NCBI RefSeq assembly: GCF_016403105.1
Contig: NZ_CP046155.1
Location: 2,447,906-2,511,905, forward strand
Origin: Leptolyngbya sp. BL0902
GTDB lineage: Bacteria; Cyanobacteriota; Cyanobacteriia; Phormidesmidales; Phormidesmidaceae
Direction of reading: 5' to 3'
DNA length: 64,000 nt
The position numbers and the translations under genes are program-made. Under the pieces are notes generated by a model. It searched no databases and had not been told where the DNA came from. It was given only the letters and a program-made list of their open reading frames with translations. Below, piece after piece: positions 9,030 to 19,474 of the stretch. Every line of letters starts with the position of its first letter. Position 1 is the first letter of the stretch.

Positions 9030-12000
9030 ATGGCAAGCATTGACGTTAGGGCATCAATGGATACCCATGGTTCCCGTCGTCCTACGCGGCCTTTCCACAT
9101 CAATCATGCGATTGGGGCGCACAGAATCGCAGATATTGCCCTGCAAATTCGCCAGTCGCTGGATCTGTCCACCATTTGGCAAACTACCGTGGATGCGGTG
9201 CAACAGGTCTTGGACTGTGATCGCGCCCTGCTTTACCAGTTTGCCGCTGACAAGAGCGGCCAAGTCGTGGTTGAGGCGGTGGCAGATCCGCAATGGTCGA
9301 TTTTGGGGCAAACCGTCCACGATGTTTGCTTTGAGGCTAGCTGGCTAGAACCCTACGACGAGCGGCAGGTGCGGGTCATCGTCGATGTCGCCACTGCTAA
9401 CCTCACTCCCTGCCATGCCGAGTTTTTGGCGGGGTTTCAGGTCAGGGCCAACCTGGTGGTTCCGGTGCTGTGCGAGTCGCGGTTGTGGGGTCTGCTGATG
9501 GCCCATCATTGCGCTGCGCCCCGCAACTGGTCGTCTGAGGAAATAGCGAGTGTGCAACAGCTTGCGGTTCAGGTGGGTATTGCCATTCAGCAGGCTAATC
9601 TGGTGGCCCAACTGCAAGCCGCCAAGGCTGACCTAGAGGCTCAGGTCGCAACCCGCACCGCCGCCCTAGAGCAGGCCAACCAGCAACTCGCCGCCGAGAT
9701 TGCCGACCGCAAGGCGATCACTGCCGACCTCCAGCAGCGGGAGGGATTTTTGCGCCAGGTGCTCGATAGCCTGTTTACCTTTGTCGGTGTGTTGACCCCC
9801 GATGGCACGTTGGTGGAAGCCAACCAGGCTCCTCTAGATCTAGCGGGACTTACCCGCGAGGATGTGGTGGGAAAGCCCTTTGCCGAGGCTTACTGGTGGG
9901 CCTACTCGACCGTGGCTCAGGATCGAATTCGAGCGGCGATTGCCCAAGCCAACCAAGGCCAAGCGGTGCGGCTTGATATTGAGGCCCAGGTGCGAGGGGG
10001 CCATTTTCTGACCATCGACTTCTCGCTTAACCCCCTCCGCGATGTCACGGGGCGCATTACCCATCTGATTCCTTCCGGGGTTGATATTACCCAGCGCAAA
10101 CAGGCCGAAGCCAACCTGCGGGCCAGCGAAGCCCGGTGGCAATTTGCCCTAGAGGGCTCCGGCGATGGCGTTTGGGACTGGAATACCCAGACCAACACCG
10201 TATTTTTCTCGCGCCAGTGGAAGGCCATGCTGGGCTATGGCGAAGATGAGGTTAGCAATAGTTTAGATGAGTGGAGTAGCCGAGTTCACCCCGATGATTT
10301 AGAGCAATGCTATGCCGATTTGCAGCGCCATTTCAGTGGCGAAACTCCCCTTTATCAAAATGAACACCGGGTGCGTTGCAAAGATGGTAGCTATAAGTGG
10401 ATTCTTGACCGGGGTAAGGTGATCGAATGGGCTGAATCTGGTGAGCCATTGCGCGTGATTGGTACCCATAGCGATGTCAGCAATCGCAAACAGATAGAAC
10501 TTGATCTGAAAGCCACAAACGAAGAACTGGATCAATTCTTCTCGGTTGCCCTTGATCTACTCTGCATCGCCGATGCCGATGGGTGTTTTCGTCGCCTCAA
10601 CCAACAATGGCAACAGACGTTAGGGTATTCCCTCGCTGAGCTAGAAGGAGCCCGATTCTTAGACTACGTTCATCCAGAGGATTTGTCGGCCACCCTGGAG
10701 GGGTTAGGTCACTTGGCCAACCAGCAAGCGGTCAATCAGTTTACCAATCGCTATCGGTGCCAAGATGGCTCCTACCGTTGGATCGAGTGGCACTCCGTAC
10801 CCGTTGGCAACCTCATCTATGCCGCCGCCCGCGATATTACGAATCGCCGACAGGCCGAACTCGACTTAAAACAAGCCAAGGAACAGCTTGACTTGGTGCT
10901 TCAAGCTTCATCGGAAGGGTTCTCTGACTGGAATGTACTCACTAACGAAATCTACTTTTCTCCCCAGTTCAAGCAAATGCTGGGCTACGCAGAGCATGAA
11001 TTTGAAAATTCCTTAGCCATGTGGAATTCCGTTATCTTTGAGGAAGATAAAGAAGCCGCCTGGAAATTAGTAGAGGACTACAATAACGGCATTGTTGATA
11101 ATTTTTCAATGGTTCAACGATATCATCATAAGGATGGCTCTATTGTTCATTTTCTAACCAATGCCATCCACTTAAAAGATGCTGAGGGGCAAGTGGTGAG
11201 AATGGTGGGTAGCTATCTAGACATTACCCCGATAATCACCCTGCAAGAGGCCCTAAAAACCTCGGAAATGCAGCTCGAAAGCGTCTTAGATAGCTCCCTC
11301 GATGGCATTATGGCGTTTCGCTCGGTGCGCGATGACGAGGGCACCATCGTTGACTTTGAGTGGCTCTTGAGTAACCCAACGGCCTGCGAACTAGTGGGGC
11401 GCACCGAGGCCTATCTCGTAGGTCAGCGGCTGCTCGAAGAAATGCCGGGTAATCGCGAAGAAGGGCTTTTTGATGGCTATGTCCATACGGTCGAAACTGG
11501 CGAACCCTACCATCGAGAATTTCACTATAGCCATGATGGTATCGAGTCTTGGTTTGAAACTATTGCCGTCAAGCTCGGCGATGGTTTTGCAGTTACCTTC
11601 CGCAATGTCACCACCCTGAAGCAGTCGGAGCAAAAGCTACAACAGGTTAACCAGCAGCTCGAAGACCGGGTCGCCGATCTGGATCAACGCCATGCTGAAA
11701 TGCTGATCCTGAGCGAAATCAGCGACTTTCTCCAAGCCTGCTCCACGGTGGAAGAAGCCTGCCACACCATTACCAACCTGGTCGCCGCCCTCTTCCCTGA
11801 CTGTGCCGGGGGGATTTTTATCACCCGCGCATCACACAATCGCTTGGAAATGGTGAGCGGTTGGGGTGACGCCCTCCCCTCGAAGACCGATTTTGAACCC
11901 CATCACTGTTGGGGGCTACGCCGGGGGCGGATGCACTACGTGGGCCAAGATCGCCTGAGCCTGCGCTGCCACCACATTCCAGCCGATGCCGCCCTAGAGA

Positions 12001-12668
12001 CGACCCTCTGCATCCCGATGATGGCCCAGGGCGAGACCCTGGGGCTGTTGCACCTCAGCACGGCAACACCGGGAAGCTTGCCCGAACCCAAGCAGCAGCT
12101 CGCCCGCACCCTGGCGGAGCAGGTGGGCATGGCGATTGCCAACCTCAAACTGCAAGAAACCCTCCGCCACCAGAGCATCCGCGACCCGCTGACCGGGCTC
12201 TACAACCGCCGCTACCTGGAAGAAATGCTCACCCAAGAGATCGTGCGCGCCCAGCGCAAACAGCACGCCCTTGGGGTGATCCTGCTCGACATCGACCATT
12301 TCAAGCAGTTTAACGATACCTTTGGCCACGATGCTGGCGATTGTGTGCTGCAACAGGTCGGAACTCTCCTGAGAGAGAATGTACGCAATTCTGACATTGC
12401 CTGCCGCTATGGGGGCGAAGAAATGATCCTGATCCTGCCGGAGGCCAACTTAGCGGAAACCTCCGACCGGGCCGAAATGCTACGAGTCGCGATTAGCCAA
12501 CTGTGCCCCCACCATCACGGGCAGAGCCTAGGCACCATCACCGCATCCTTGGGCGTTGCGGCCTTTCCCCACCATGGCCACACCGTCGAAGCCCTGATCA
12601 AAATCGCCGACGAGGCACTCTACCAGGCTAAAACGGCGGGTCGCAATCAAGTTTTTAGCCCTGCGTAG
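9030..12668 (+). CDS. Multi-sensor diguanylate cyclase: CBCR-like GAF, five PAS, GAF, GGDEF
   Basis: 1212 residues, no membrane segment. The N-terminal GAF (about 38-185) has D98-V-C100-F and C128-H129, the two cysteines of DXCF cyanobacteriochromes, exactly 28 residues apart. It also has V-R-A-N-L-V-V-P and L-W-G-L-L. A coiled coil (about 190-240) leads to five PAS-type domains (about 245-355, 365-490, 500-620, 620-745, 750-870), a second GAF (about 895-1040) and a GGDEF domain (about 1045-1210). The cyclase signature is G-G-E-E-M at 1128-1132. The inhibitory RxxD site (R-N-S-D) lies five residues before it. It should make cyclic di-GMP from GTP, probably under blue/green light; light sensing is inferred from the cysteines. 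The gene stands alone. Confidence 0.88.
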   Translation: MASIDVRASMDTHGSRRPTRPFHINHAIGAHRIADIALQIRQSLDLSTIWQTTVDAVQQVLDCDRALLYQFAADKSGQVVVEAVADPQWSILGQTVHDVCFEASWLEPYDERQVRVIVDVATANLTPCHAEFLAGFQVRANLVVPVLCESRLWGLLMAHHCAAPRNWSSEEIASVQQLAVQVGIAIQQANLVAQLQAAKADLEAQVATRTAALEQANQQLAAEIADRKAITADLQQREGFLRQVLDSLFTFVGVLTPDGTLVEANQAPLDLAGLTREDVVGKPFAEAYWWAYSTVAQDRIRAAIAQANQGQAVRLDIEAQVRGGHFLTIDFSLNPLRDVTGRITHLIPSGVDITQRKQAEANLRASEARWQFALEGSGDGVWDWNTQTNTVFFSRQWKAMLGYGEDEVSNSLDEWSSRVHPDDLEQCYADLQRHFSGETPLYQNEHRVRCKDGSYKWILDRGKVIEWAESGEPLRVIGTHSDVSNRKQIELDLKATNEELDQFFSVALDLLCIADADGCFRRLNQQWQQTLGYSLAELEGARFLDYVHPEDLSATLEGLGHLANQQAVNQFTNRYRCQDGSYRWIEWHSVPVGNLIYAAARDITNRRQAELDLKQAKEQLDLVLQASSEGFSDWNVLTNEIYFSPQFKQMLGYAEHEFENSLAMWNSVIFEEDKEAAWKLVEDYNNGIVDNFSMVQRYHHKDGSIVHFLTNAIHLKDAEGQVVRMVGSYLDITPIITLQEALKTSEMQLESVLDSSLDGIMAFRSVRDDEGTIVDFEWLLSNPTACELVGRTEAYLVGQRLLEEMPGNREEGLFDGYVHTVETGEPYHREFHYSHDGIESWFETIAVKLGDGFAVTFRNVTTLKQSEQKLQQVNQQLEDRVADLDQRHAEMLILSEISDFLQACSTVEEACHTITNLVAALFPDCAGGIFITRASHNRLEMVSGWGDALPSKTDFEPHHCWGLRRGRMHYVGQDRLSLRCHHIPADAALETTLCIPMMAQGETLGLLHLSTATPGSLPEPKQQLARTLAEQVGMAIANLKLQETLRHQSIRDPLTGLYNRRYLEEMLTQEIVRAQRKQHALGVILLDIDHFKQFNDTFGHDAGDCVLQQVGTLLRENVRNSDIACRYGGEEMILILPEANLAETSDRAEMLRVAISQLCPHHHGQSLGTITASLGVAAFPHHGHTVEALIKIADEALYQAKTAGRNQVFSPA

Positions 12669-12675
12669 CGGATGG

Positions 12676-13065
12676 ATGCAGGTGTACCAGCGCCCGAACC
12701 AGGCGGGACAGGTGATGCCCTCGGAGGACACCGTGCTCTATCCCGATGACCGCCTAGTGGTGCTGGCCTCCATCAGCGGGTTGCGCCGTATTGAACAACA
12801 CCAACTGGCGACCAAAACCTGGGGTATTGAAGTGCAAGCCGCGCTGACGGCTGATGCCCGCTTCGACGGAGCCTCCGAAATTGCCCGCATTACTGGGCTC
12901 AACTTGGGCCTAGCCCGTCAGTTCATGGCCCAAATTCCAGGACAACTGCCCCAGCCCCTCTACCACCACCAAGCCCTGCGGTTGGTGCGACACCTGCACC
13001 GTGTCCAAGTCAAGGCGCAGATGATTGCCACCCCAGCCTCCCCTAGTAGCGAATTTGTAGGGTGA
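12676..13065 (+). pseudogene. 5'-truncated remnant of a TrkA-C/RCK-type potassium channel gene
   Basis: The 129-residue frame begins eight bases after the diguanylate cyclase stop and has no ribosome site. Its first part (P-S-E-D-T-V-L-Y-P-D-D-R-L-V-V-L-A) looks like a TrkA-C ligand-binding domain, and the rest like the C-terminal tail of cyanobacterial NAD-binding potassium channels. Membrane and NAD-binding parts are missing. The same frame continues a few codons back into the end of the cyclase gene (F-L-A-L-R-S-G), also TrkA-C-like, so the break point probably lies inside that gene. There are no internal stops, so truncation may be recent. The 3' end overlaps the SIMPL gene by 23 bases. 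Confidence 0.6.
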
Positions 13066-13789
13066 CGCTGGCCTGTACCGTTTGTTCGCCGCCGATGATG
13101 GGGGTGGAGTAGTCCGCCGAGGCGCTGGCCATTTCTGCCCGCCGCAGCATGGGTACGGGGATCGGGGCATTGGCCCCATTAATTTGGATATTGACAATTT
13201 CCTGTGGCCCCAGGTTGAGGGCGCGGAGCACGGTGTTGGCCTGGGTTTGGGCATCGTTGACGGCCTCCCGCAGGGCATTCTGACGAGCTGTCTCTAGGAC
13301 GGCGTCATCGGCCACAAAGCTAATTCCTCGGATTTGGTTGGCCCCTACATTGACGGCGTCATCGAGGATGGAACCCATGGCCTCGGTGGGCACCTGAAAG
13401 CTCACGGTGTTGCTGCCCGTATAGCCAATCATCTCGGTTCGTCCGTTTTCGTAGTTATAGCGGGGATTGAGCTGCACCCCCGTCGTTTCCAGCTTTTCCA
13501 CATTGCGCGACCGCAGCAGTTCCACCACCGCTGTGGATCGTCGCGCCACCTCCCGCTGCACCGTGGCGGCATCGGTGCCCTCCACATCCACCCCCAGGGA
13601 AACTTGGGCCTTGGTGGTTTGCACAGACACTTGCCCCTGCCCGGTGACGGTAAGGGTACGCAGGACAGTTTCTTGGGCCATGGCGGTGGGGGTGAAGAAG
13701 GGGGTAAACACAAAACCGGAGGCAAGGGCCGCTGAGGTGAGCAGGGCGGCGGTCAATTGTTTGGGGGCTAAGCGAGCTAAGGGCTTCAC
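13043..13789 (-). CDS. Exported SIMPL-domain (DUF541) protein
   Basis: 248 residues. A signal peptide of about 38 residues ends A-M-A before Q-E-T, so it is exported. The remainder is one SIMPL domain: it begins T-L-T-V-T-G-Q-G, has S-L-G-V-D-V-E-G, and ends with beta-rich V-Q-A-S-V-T-L-Q-I. Family members are periplasmic or outer-membrane proteins linked to oxidative stress, but their activity is not defined. It converges on the channel remnant. Confidence 0.85.
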   Translation of the reverse strand: MKPLARLAPKQLTAALLTSAALASGFVFTPFFTPTAMAQETVLRTLTVTGQGQVSVQTTKAQVSLGVDVEGTDAATVQREVARRSTAVVELLRSRNVEKLETTGVQLNPRYNYENGRTEMIGYTGSNTVSFQVPTEAMGSILDDAVNVGANQIRGISFVADDAVLETARQNALREAVNDAQTQANTVLRALNLGPQEIVNIQINGANAPIPVPMLRRAEMASASADYSTPIIGGEQTVQASVTLQIRY

Positions 13790-13911
13790 AATCTCAAAAC
13801 CTCACAGGGATATTAGGAGCTTCGAGTCCTAATCTGCCACGGGCCAGGGCCGTCCCCATCGTTGTTACCGAATTCGATACATCCCTAGGGAATCTTGTGA
13901 AAAGCGTCTGG

Positions 13912-13948
13912 CTCCCCTCTCCTGGGAGGAGAGGGGCTGGGGGTGAGG
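13912..13948. repeat. Dispersed palindromic repeat, copy 1
   Basis: A 9-base palindrome (CCCCTCTCC against GGAGAGGGG) followed by CTGGGGGTGAGG. A near-identical copy is at 20043-20078. Both are intergenic. Elements of this type recur in many cyanobacterial genomes. Confidence 0.75.
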
Positions 13949-14037
13949 TCTTCCGGGACGGACTGGAGTGAGGTCTGCCGCGAAGGATCGGTTATTGCGA
14001 CTTACCCTCGACACTCTCCAACGGTAGGCTAGGCGGG

Positions 14038-15760
<1,723 letters not shown>

Positions 15761-15807
15761 TCTGCCCGACATGGCCGTCGCCATTCCTTAAATAACCCCT
15801 AGCCTCT

Positions 15808-15833
15808 AAGGGCGCAGTTTCGGCTGTGCCCTT
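15808..15833 (+). terminator. Hairpin terminator after groEL
   Basis: A ten-base stem (AAGGGCGCAG against CTGTGCCCTT, one G-T) encloses TTTCGG, 48 bases after the groEL stop. The tract after it is only weakly T-rich (ATGCTTTG). Confidence 0.6.
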
Positions 15834-15879
15834 ATGCTTTGTATGGCCAGCATTATCCGTGGGTTGAGGAGAGGTGGAA

Positions 15880-17172
15880 ATGACTCGTAAACGCAAGATT
15901 CCCAGCAAAAACTCTAAACGGCCTCATCCGTCTACCGCCAACCCTCGGTCAACGGATCGGATACCGGGACGATCTGCCCTCACCCTAGACGCCAATCAGT
16001 TTTTGATGGAGTCTCCCACCGATTCAGAGCTCTCCGACCTCGATGAAGATCGCGACGACGAGGACGACCTGGACGAGATCGTCGAGTTTAACTACAGCGC
16101 CCCCGGCACCCTCCCCGGCACCCTAAATATTCCAGAAGACGCCCTGCCCACGGAACTGGTGCTGATGGCCTATGGCCCTAACGGCTCCCTCAGCAAAGCC
16201 ATCGAGCGCATCGAAGACTGCCGCACCATTGTGAGGCAACAGCCCGTGAGCTGGATGGATGCCCGTGGGTTGGGCAGCGAAGGCATTCTGAAGCAAATCA
16301 GCCAAGTCTTTTACCTGCACCCGCTGATGTTGGAAGACGTGGTGAACGTGCCCCACCGCCCCAAAATTGACTTTTACGACGACCAAATCCTGGTGATTAT
16401 GCAAATGGTGCGCTCCAAGGAAACGGGCACCCGCGTCACCAGTGAGCAGGTCAGCTTTGTGCTGGGCCAAAACTTTCTCGTCACCTTCCAAGAAGAACCC
16501 GAATGGGACTCCTTTGAGCCCGTGCGCGACCGCATCCGCCGAGGCACCGGAGCTATCCGCAACCAAGGGGCCGACTACCTCGCCTATGCCCTGCTCGATA
16601 CCATCGTAGACAGCTTTTTTCCGGTTCTAGAATCTATTGGCGAAGAACTAGAAGCCCTAGAAGAAGAAGTCGTCGATAACCCCAGCCGCGAAACCATCGA
16701 AAGCATCCACCGAATGCGCCGTGCCCTGATGAAATTGCGCCGCTACATTTGGCCCCAGCGCAGTGTGATTAACAGCCTGATTCGCGATAGCGAAGACCTA
16801 GTCAGCCAGGAGGTCAAACTTTACTTACAGGATGTCTACGACCACATCGTACAGGTGGTTGATATTATCGAAAACTACCGAGAGATTGCCTCTAGCTTGA
16901 TGGATGTGTATCTGTCAGCCATCAACAACCGCATGAATGAAGTAATGAAGCTTCTCACGGTGATTTCCTCTATTTTTATCCCCCTTACCTTCATTGCTGG
17001 GGTCTACGGCATGAACTTTAACCCCGCATCTTCCCCCTTCAACATGCCCGAACTGGAATGGTTTTGGGGCTATGCACTTTGCCTAGGAATAATGGCCCTT
17101 ATTGCAGGATTGCAAATCTATTTCTTTTGGAAACGCGGCTGGTTTGATAACTTTTCCACCACGCGCCGCTAG
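15880..17172 (+). CDS. corA: CorA-family magnesium/cobalt transporter
   Basis: 430 residues. The N-terminal region is basic and then strongly acidic (about 50-68, Asp/Glu run) and looks disordered. A soluble funnel domain follows, then two C-terminal membrane helices. The selectivity motif Y-G-M-N-F follows the first helix, as in all CorA channels. CorA pentamers import Mg by its electrochemical gradient. The frame opens at a GTG two codons earlier; I prefer the ATG with AGGAG nine bases before it. Its stop codon shares the bases CTAG with the stop of the convergent ABC gene. Confidence 0.92.
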   Translation: MTRKRKIPSKNSKRPHPSTANPRSTDRIPGRSALTLDANQFLMESPTDSELSDLDEDRDDEDDLDEIVEFNYSAPGTLPGTLNIPEDALPTELVLMAYGPNGSLSKAIERIEDCRTIVRQQPVSWMDARGLGSEGILKQISQVFYLHPLMLEDVVNVPHRPKIDFYDDQILVIMQMVRSKETGTRVTSEQVSFVLGQNFLVTFQEEPEWDSFEPVRDRIRRGTGAIRNQGADYLAYALLDTIVDSFFPVLESIGEELEALEEEVVDNPSRETIESIHRMRRALMKLRRYIWPQRSVINSLIRDSEDLVSQEVKLYLQDVYDHIVQVVDIIENYREIASSLMDVYLSAINNRMNEVMKLLTVISSIFIPLTFIAGVYGMNFNPASSPFNMPELEWFWGYALCLGIMALIAGLQIYFFWKRGWFDNFSTTRR

Positions 17173-18149
17173 TGGCCACCACTGGCAAATACTCGGCCAA
17201 TCACCTCCTCTACCGGAGGATCGCTGACGGTCAAATCCTGCACCTTGAGGTCGGTGAGCAGGCGGCTGACGGTTTGGGTGAGGGCTTCGCGGCGCACAAT
17301 GAAGCTGGCGGTGCAGCCCTCCAAGGATTCCAGTTCTCCATAAGCGGCCAGTTGGGTGGCGTTGCAGTGGTCGGCCAGTTCTACGGTCACTTCGCGGTAG
17401 GGGGCAAAGCGGTTGAGCAGTCCGTCGAGGTCGCCATCGTAGATTAACTGACCCTGGTGAATCAGCAGCACCCGCTTGCACAGGGCGGTGATGTCGGCCA
17501 TGTAGTGGCTGGTGAGCAGGATGGTGGCCTGGTAGCGCTGGTTATAGTCGCGCAGAAAATCGCGCACCGCCACCTGGGCGTTCACATCCAGGCCCAGGGT
17601 GGGCTCATCTAAAAACAACACCTGGGGCCGATGGAGCAGCGCCGCCAGCATTTCCGCCTTCATCCGCTCTCCTAGGGAGAGTTTGCGGACGGGCTGGGTG
17701 AGTTTGCCGCCCAGATCCAGCATTTCGCTGAGCTCGTTCACCCGTTCCCGAAACACCGCATCCGATAGCCCATAGATGGCGGCGTTGATGCGGAGGGAAT
17801 CGAGGGCAGGCAAATCCCACAAGAGCTGCTGCTTTTGGCCCATCACCAGGGTAATGGTCTTCAAAAAATCCGTTTTGCGCTGAAAGGGTTCATGACCGCC
17901 CACCGTCACCTGGCCGCTAGAGGGATGGATCAGCCCCGTCAGCATTTTCAGGGTCGTGGTTTTTCCGGCTCCGTTTGGGCCCAAAAAGCCCACCACTTCC
18001 CCCGGTTCGATGGAGAACGAGACCCCCTTAACCGCATCCACAGTGCGATACTGCCGACGGAAAAAATGCCGCAGGGTTCCCCCCAGACCCGCCTCCTTCG
18101 CCGCCACCTGATACCGCTTGCTCAGCCCATCAACCTGAATGAAACCCAT
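17169..18149 (-). CDS. ABC transporter ATP-binding protein (ABC-2/NatA type)
   Basis: 326 residues. Walker A G-P-N-G-A-G-K-T-T-T lies near residue 57, the signature L-S-L-G-E-R near 153, and Walker B L-F-L-D-E-P near 176, with the switch His in L-T-S-H-Y. Sequence and length fit the ATPases that drive ABC-2 exporters. An ABC-2 permease would be expected next door but neither neighbour is one, so the substrate is unknown. The frame opens 32 codons earlier; I chose the ATG that gives M-G-F-I-Q-V-D, where ABC homology starts. Confidence 0.88.
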   Translation of the reverse strand: MGFIQVDGLSKRYQVAAKEAGLGGTLRHFFRRQYRTVDAVKGVSFSIEPGEVVGFLGPNGAGKTTTLKMLTGLIHPSSGQVTVGGHEPFQRKTDFLKTITLVMGQKQQLLWDLPALDSLRINAAIYGLSDAVFRERVNELSEMLDLGGKLTQPVRKLSLGERMKAEMLAALLHRPQVLFLDEPTLGLDVNAQVAVRDFLRDYNQRYQATILLTSHYMADITALCKRVLLIHQGQLIYDGDLDGLLNRFAPYREVTVELADHCNATQLAAYGELESLEGCTASFIVRREALTQTVSRLLTDLKVQDLTVSDPPVEEVIGRVFASGGH

Positions 18150-18245
18150 AGCCGTTAAGGATGCCCTAGCTGCGAATCCGGCTTTCACTGTAGCGCCTAG
18201 GGTGCCCTCCTCACCATCGGGGCAAGGTATTCCACGAAAATCCAT

Positions 18246-18374
18246 AGGAATCAGTCAGCCAGTTGGTTGGATTCGTCCAGGAATCGGTAGATCAGTTTGC
18301 GGATTCGTCTGGGAATTAGTCGGCTAGTTTGCGGATGCGTCCAGGAATCAGTAGGTCAGTTCTTCGGATTCGTA
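18246..18374. repeat. Degenerate tandem repeat, four units of 32-33 bp
   Basis: Units begin at 18246, 18279, 18311 and 18343. Each starts AGGAATC or a one-base variant, has a variable middle around CAGTTTG, and ends GGATTCGTCC or similar. The fourth unit runs into the last codons of the cation-efflux gene, which ends at 18348, so the array appears to have grown from the gene's 3' end. Confidence 0.85.
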
Positions 18375-19256
18375 GCTGTGGGGCTCTAGGTGAATGGTGA
18401 TGCGGGCAGGGCCATAGAGCTTTTCTAGGTGGGTTTCCACGGTTTCAGTGATGGCGTGGGCGGCGTCTACGGTGGTGGGCTTAACCACTAGGTGCATATC
18501 AATAAACACCTGACGGCCCAGCAGCCCCCGTGAGGCGATGCTGTGGCAGTTCATCACCCCCGGCACCTGCATCACCTGGGCGTGGATAGCCTCCGGGGCA
18601 ATGGCCATTTCATCCACTAGCCAGGGCAGATTTTCCCGCAGCACCGTCCAGCCACTTTTGAACACCAGCAGCGCCACCGGAAAAGCCAGGGCCACATCCA
18701 GCCATTGAAACCCTTGCCAAATGCCGATGAGCCCCGCCAGCACCACAATCGTCACCCAAATATCGCTCATGGTGTGACGAGCATCGGCAATCAAAATCTT
18801 GCTGTTGAGGGCGAGGCCCACCCGCCGCTCATAGAAGGCCACCCCAATGTTGATGCCTAGCACCACCAGCATCACCCACAGCGCCGTTGGCCCCATCGTT
18901 ACCGGATCGCTTCCGGTTAACAAACGCTCGATGGCGCTGGTGAGAATTTCAAAGCAGGCAATCCCCAAAAAGGCGGCAATGCCCAGGGCTCCAATGGCCT
19001 CAAACTTGTGGTGGCCGTAGGGATGATCCCGGTCGGGGACGGGGTTGGCCAAGCGGTTGGTGGCTAACCCCAGCACGTTGTTGGCGCTGTCGGTTACGCT
19101 GTGGAGGGCGTCCGCCATGAGGCTGAGGGAACCCGTCAGGCTGGCAACCGTGGCCTTGAGCACGACCACCGTTAGGTTCAAACCCAAGGTAATCAACAAC
19201 ACCCGCTGAACGGTGCGACGGTGATCGGGGCCTCCGTGAGCAAAAGACTGCGCCAT
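18348..19256 (-). CDS. Cation diffusion facilitator transporter
   Basis: 302 residues with about six membrane helices and a C-terminal cytosolic domain. The metal-site pairs are H-S-V-T-D in the second helix region (A-D-A-L-H-S-V-T-D-S) and H-T-M-S-D in the fifth (A-D-A-R-H-T-M-S-D). The family exports Zn, Fe, Co or Mn by proton antiport; the D/H pattern does not settle which. The last eight residues fall inside the tandem repeat at 18246-18374. A second, different member of the family lies at 22776-23927. Confidence 0.9.
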   Translation of the reverse strand: MAQSFAHGGPDHRRTVQRVLLITLGLNLTVVVLKATVASLTGSLSLMADALHSVTDSANNVLGLATNRLANPVPDRDHPYGHHKFEAIGALGIAAFLGIACFEILTSAIERLLTGSDPVTMGPTALWVMLVVLGINIGVAFYERRVGLALNSKILIADARHTMSDIWVTIVVLAGLIGIWQGFQWLDVALAFPVALLVFKSGWTVLRENLPWLVDEMAIAPEAIHAQVMQVPGVMNCHSIASRGLLGRQVFIDMHLVVKPTTVDAAHAITETVETHLEKLYGPARITIHLEPHSYESEELTY

Positions 19257-19313
19257 CCTTCCCTTCCTTGGTTTCCTTTCCTCAAGACTCTATCTTGCCC
19301 TGGCAATAACGAC

Positions 19314-19345
19314 AAAAACGCCAGTCCGGCGAGGCAGAACTGGCG
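19314..19345 (-). terminator. Rho-independent terminator (minus strand)
   Basis: Arms CGCCAGT (19319-19325) and ACTGGCG (19339-19345); on the minus strand the stem is followed by TTTTTG. It lies about 130 bases after the stop of the gene at 19475-20002 and separates it from the cation facilitator. Confidence 0.7.
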
Positions 19346-19474
19346 CTATAAGCTCACAGATATGGCTGTTCTTAGGATGCCCAATCTGGTCTGTAAAGCG
19401 CCACAGCTAAGCCGCAAGATAGCGAAGCTTTGGATTTTCTTTAGATTTCTATGACGGCCTTGATCAGGCTTCGA

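Noticed and set aside
18246-18374. The four-unit repeat as a CRISPR array
   Set aside because: Units are contiguous with no unique spacers and are too degenerate; no cas genes are nearby.
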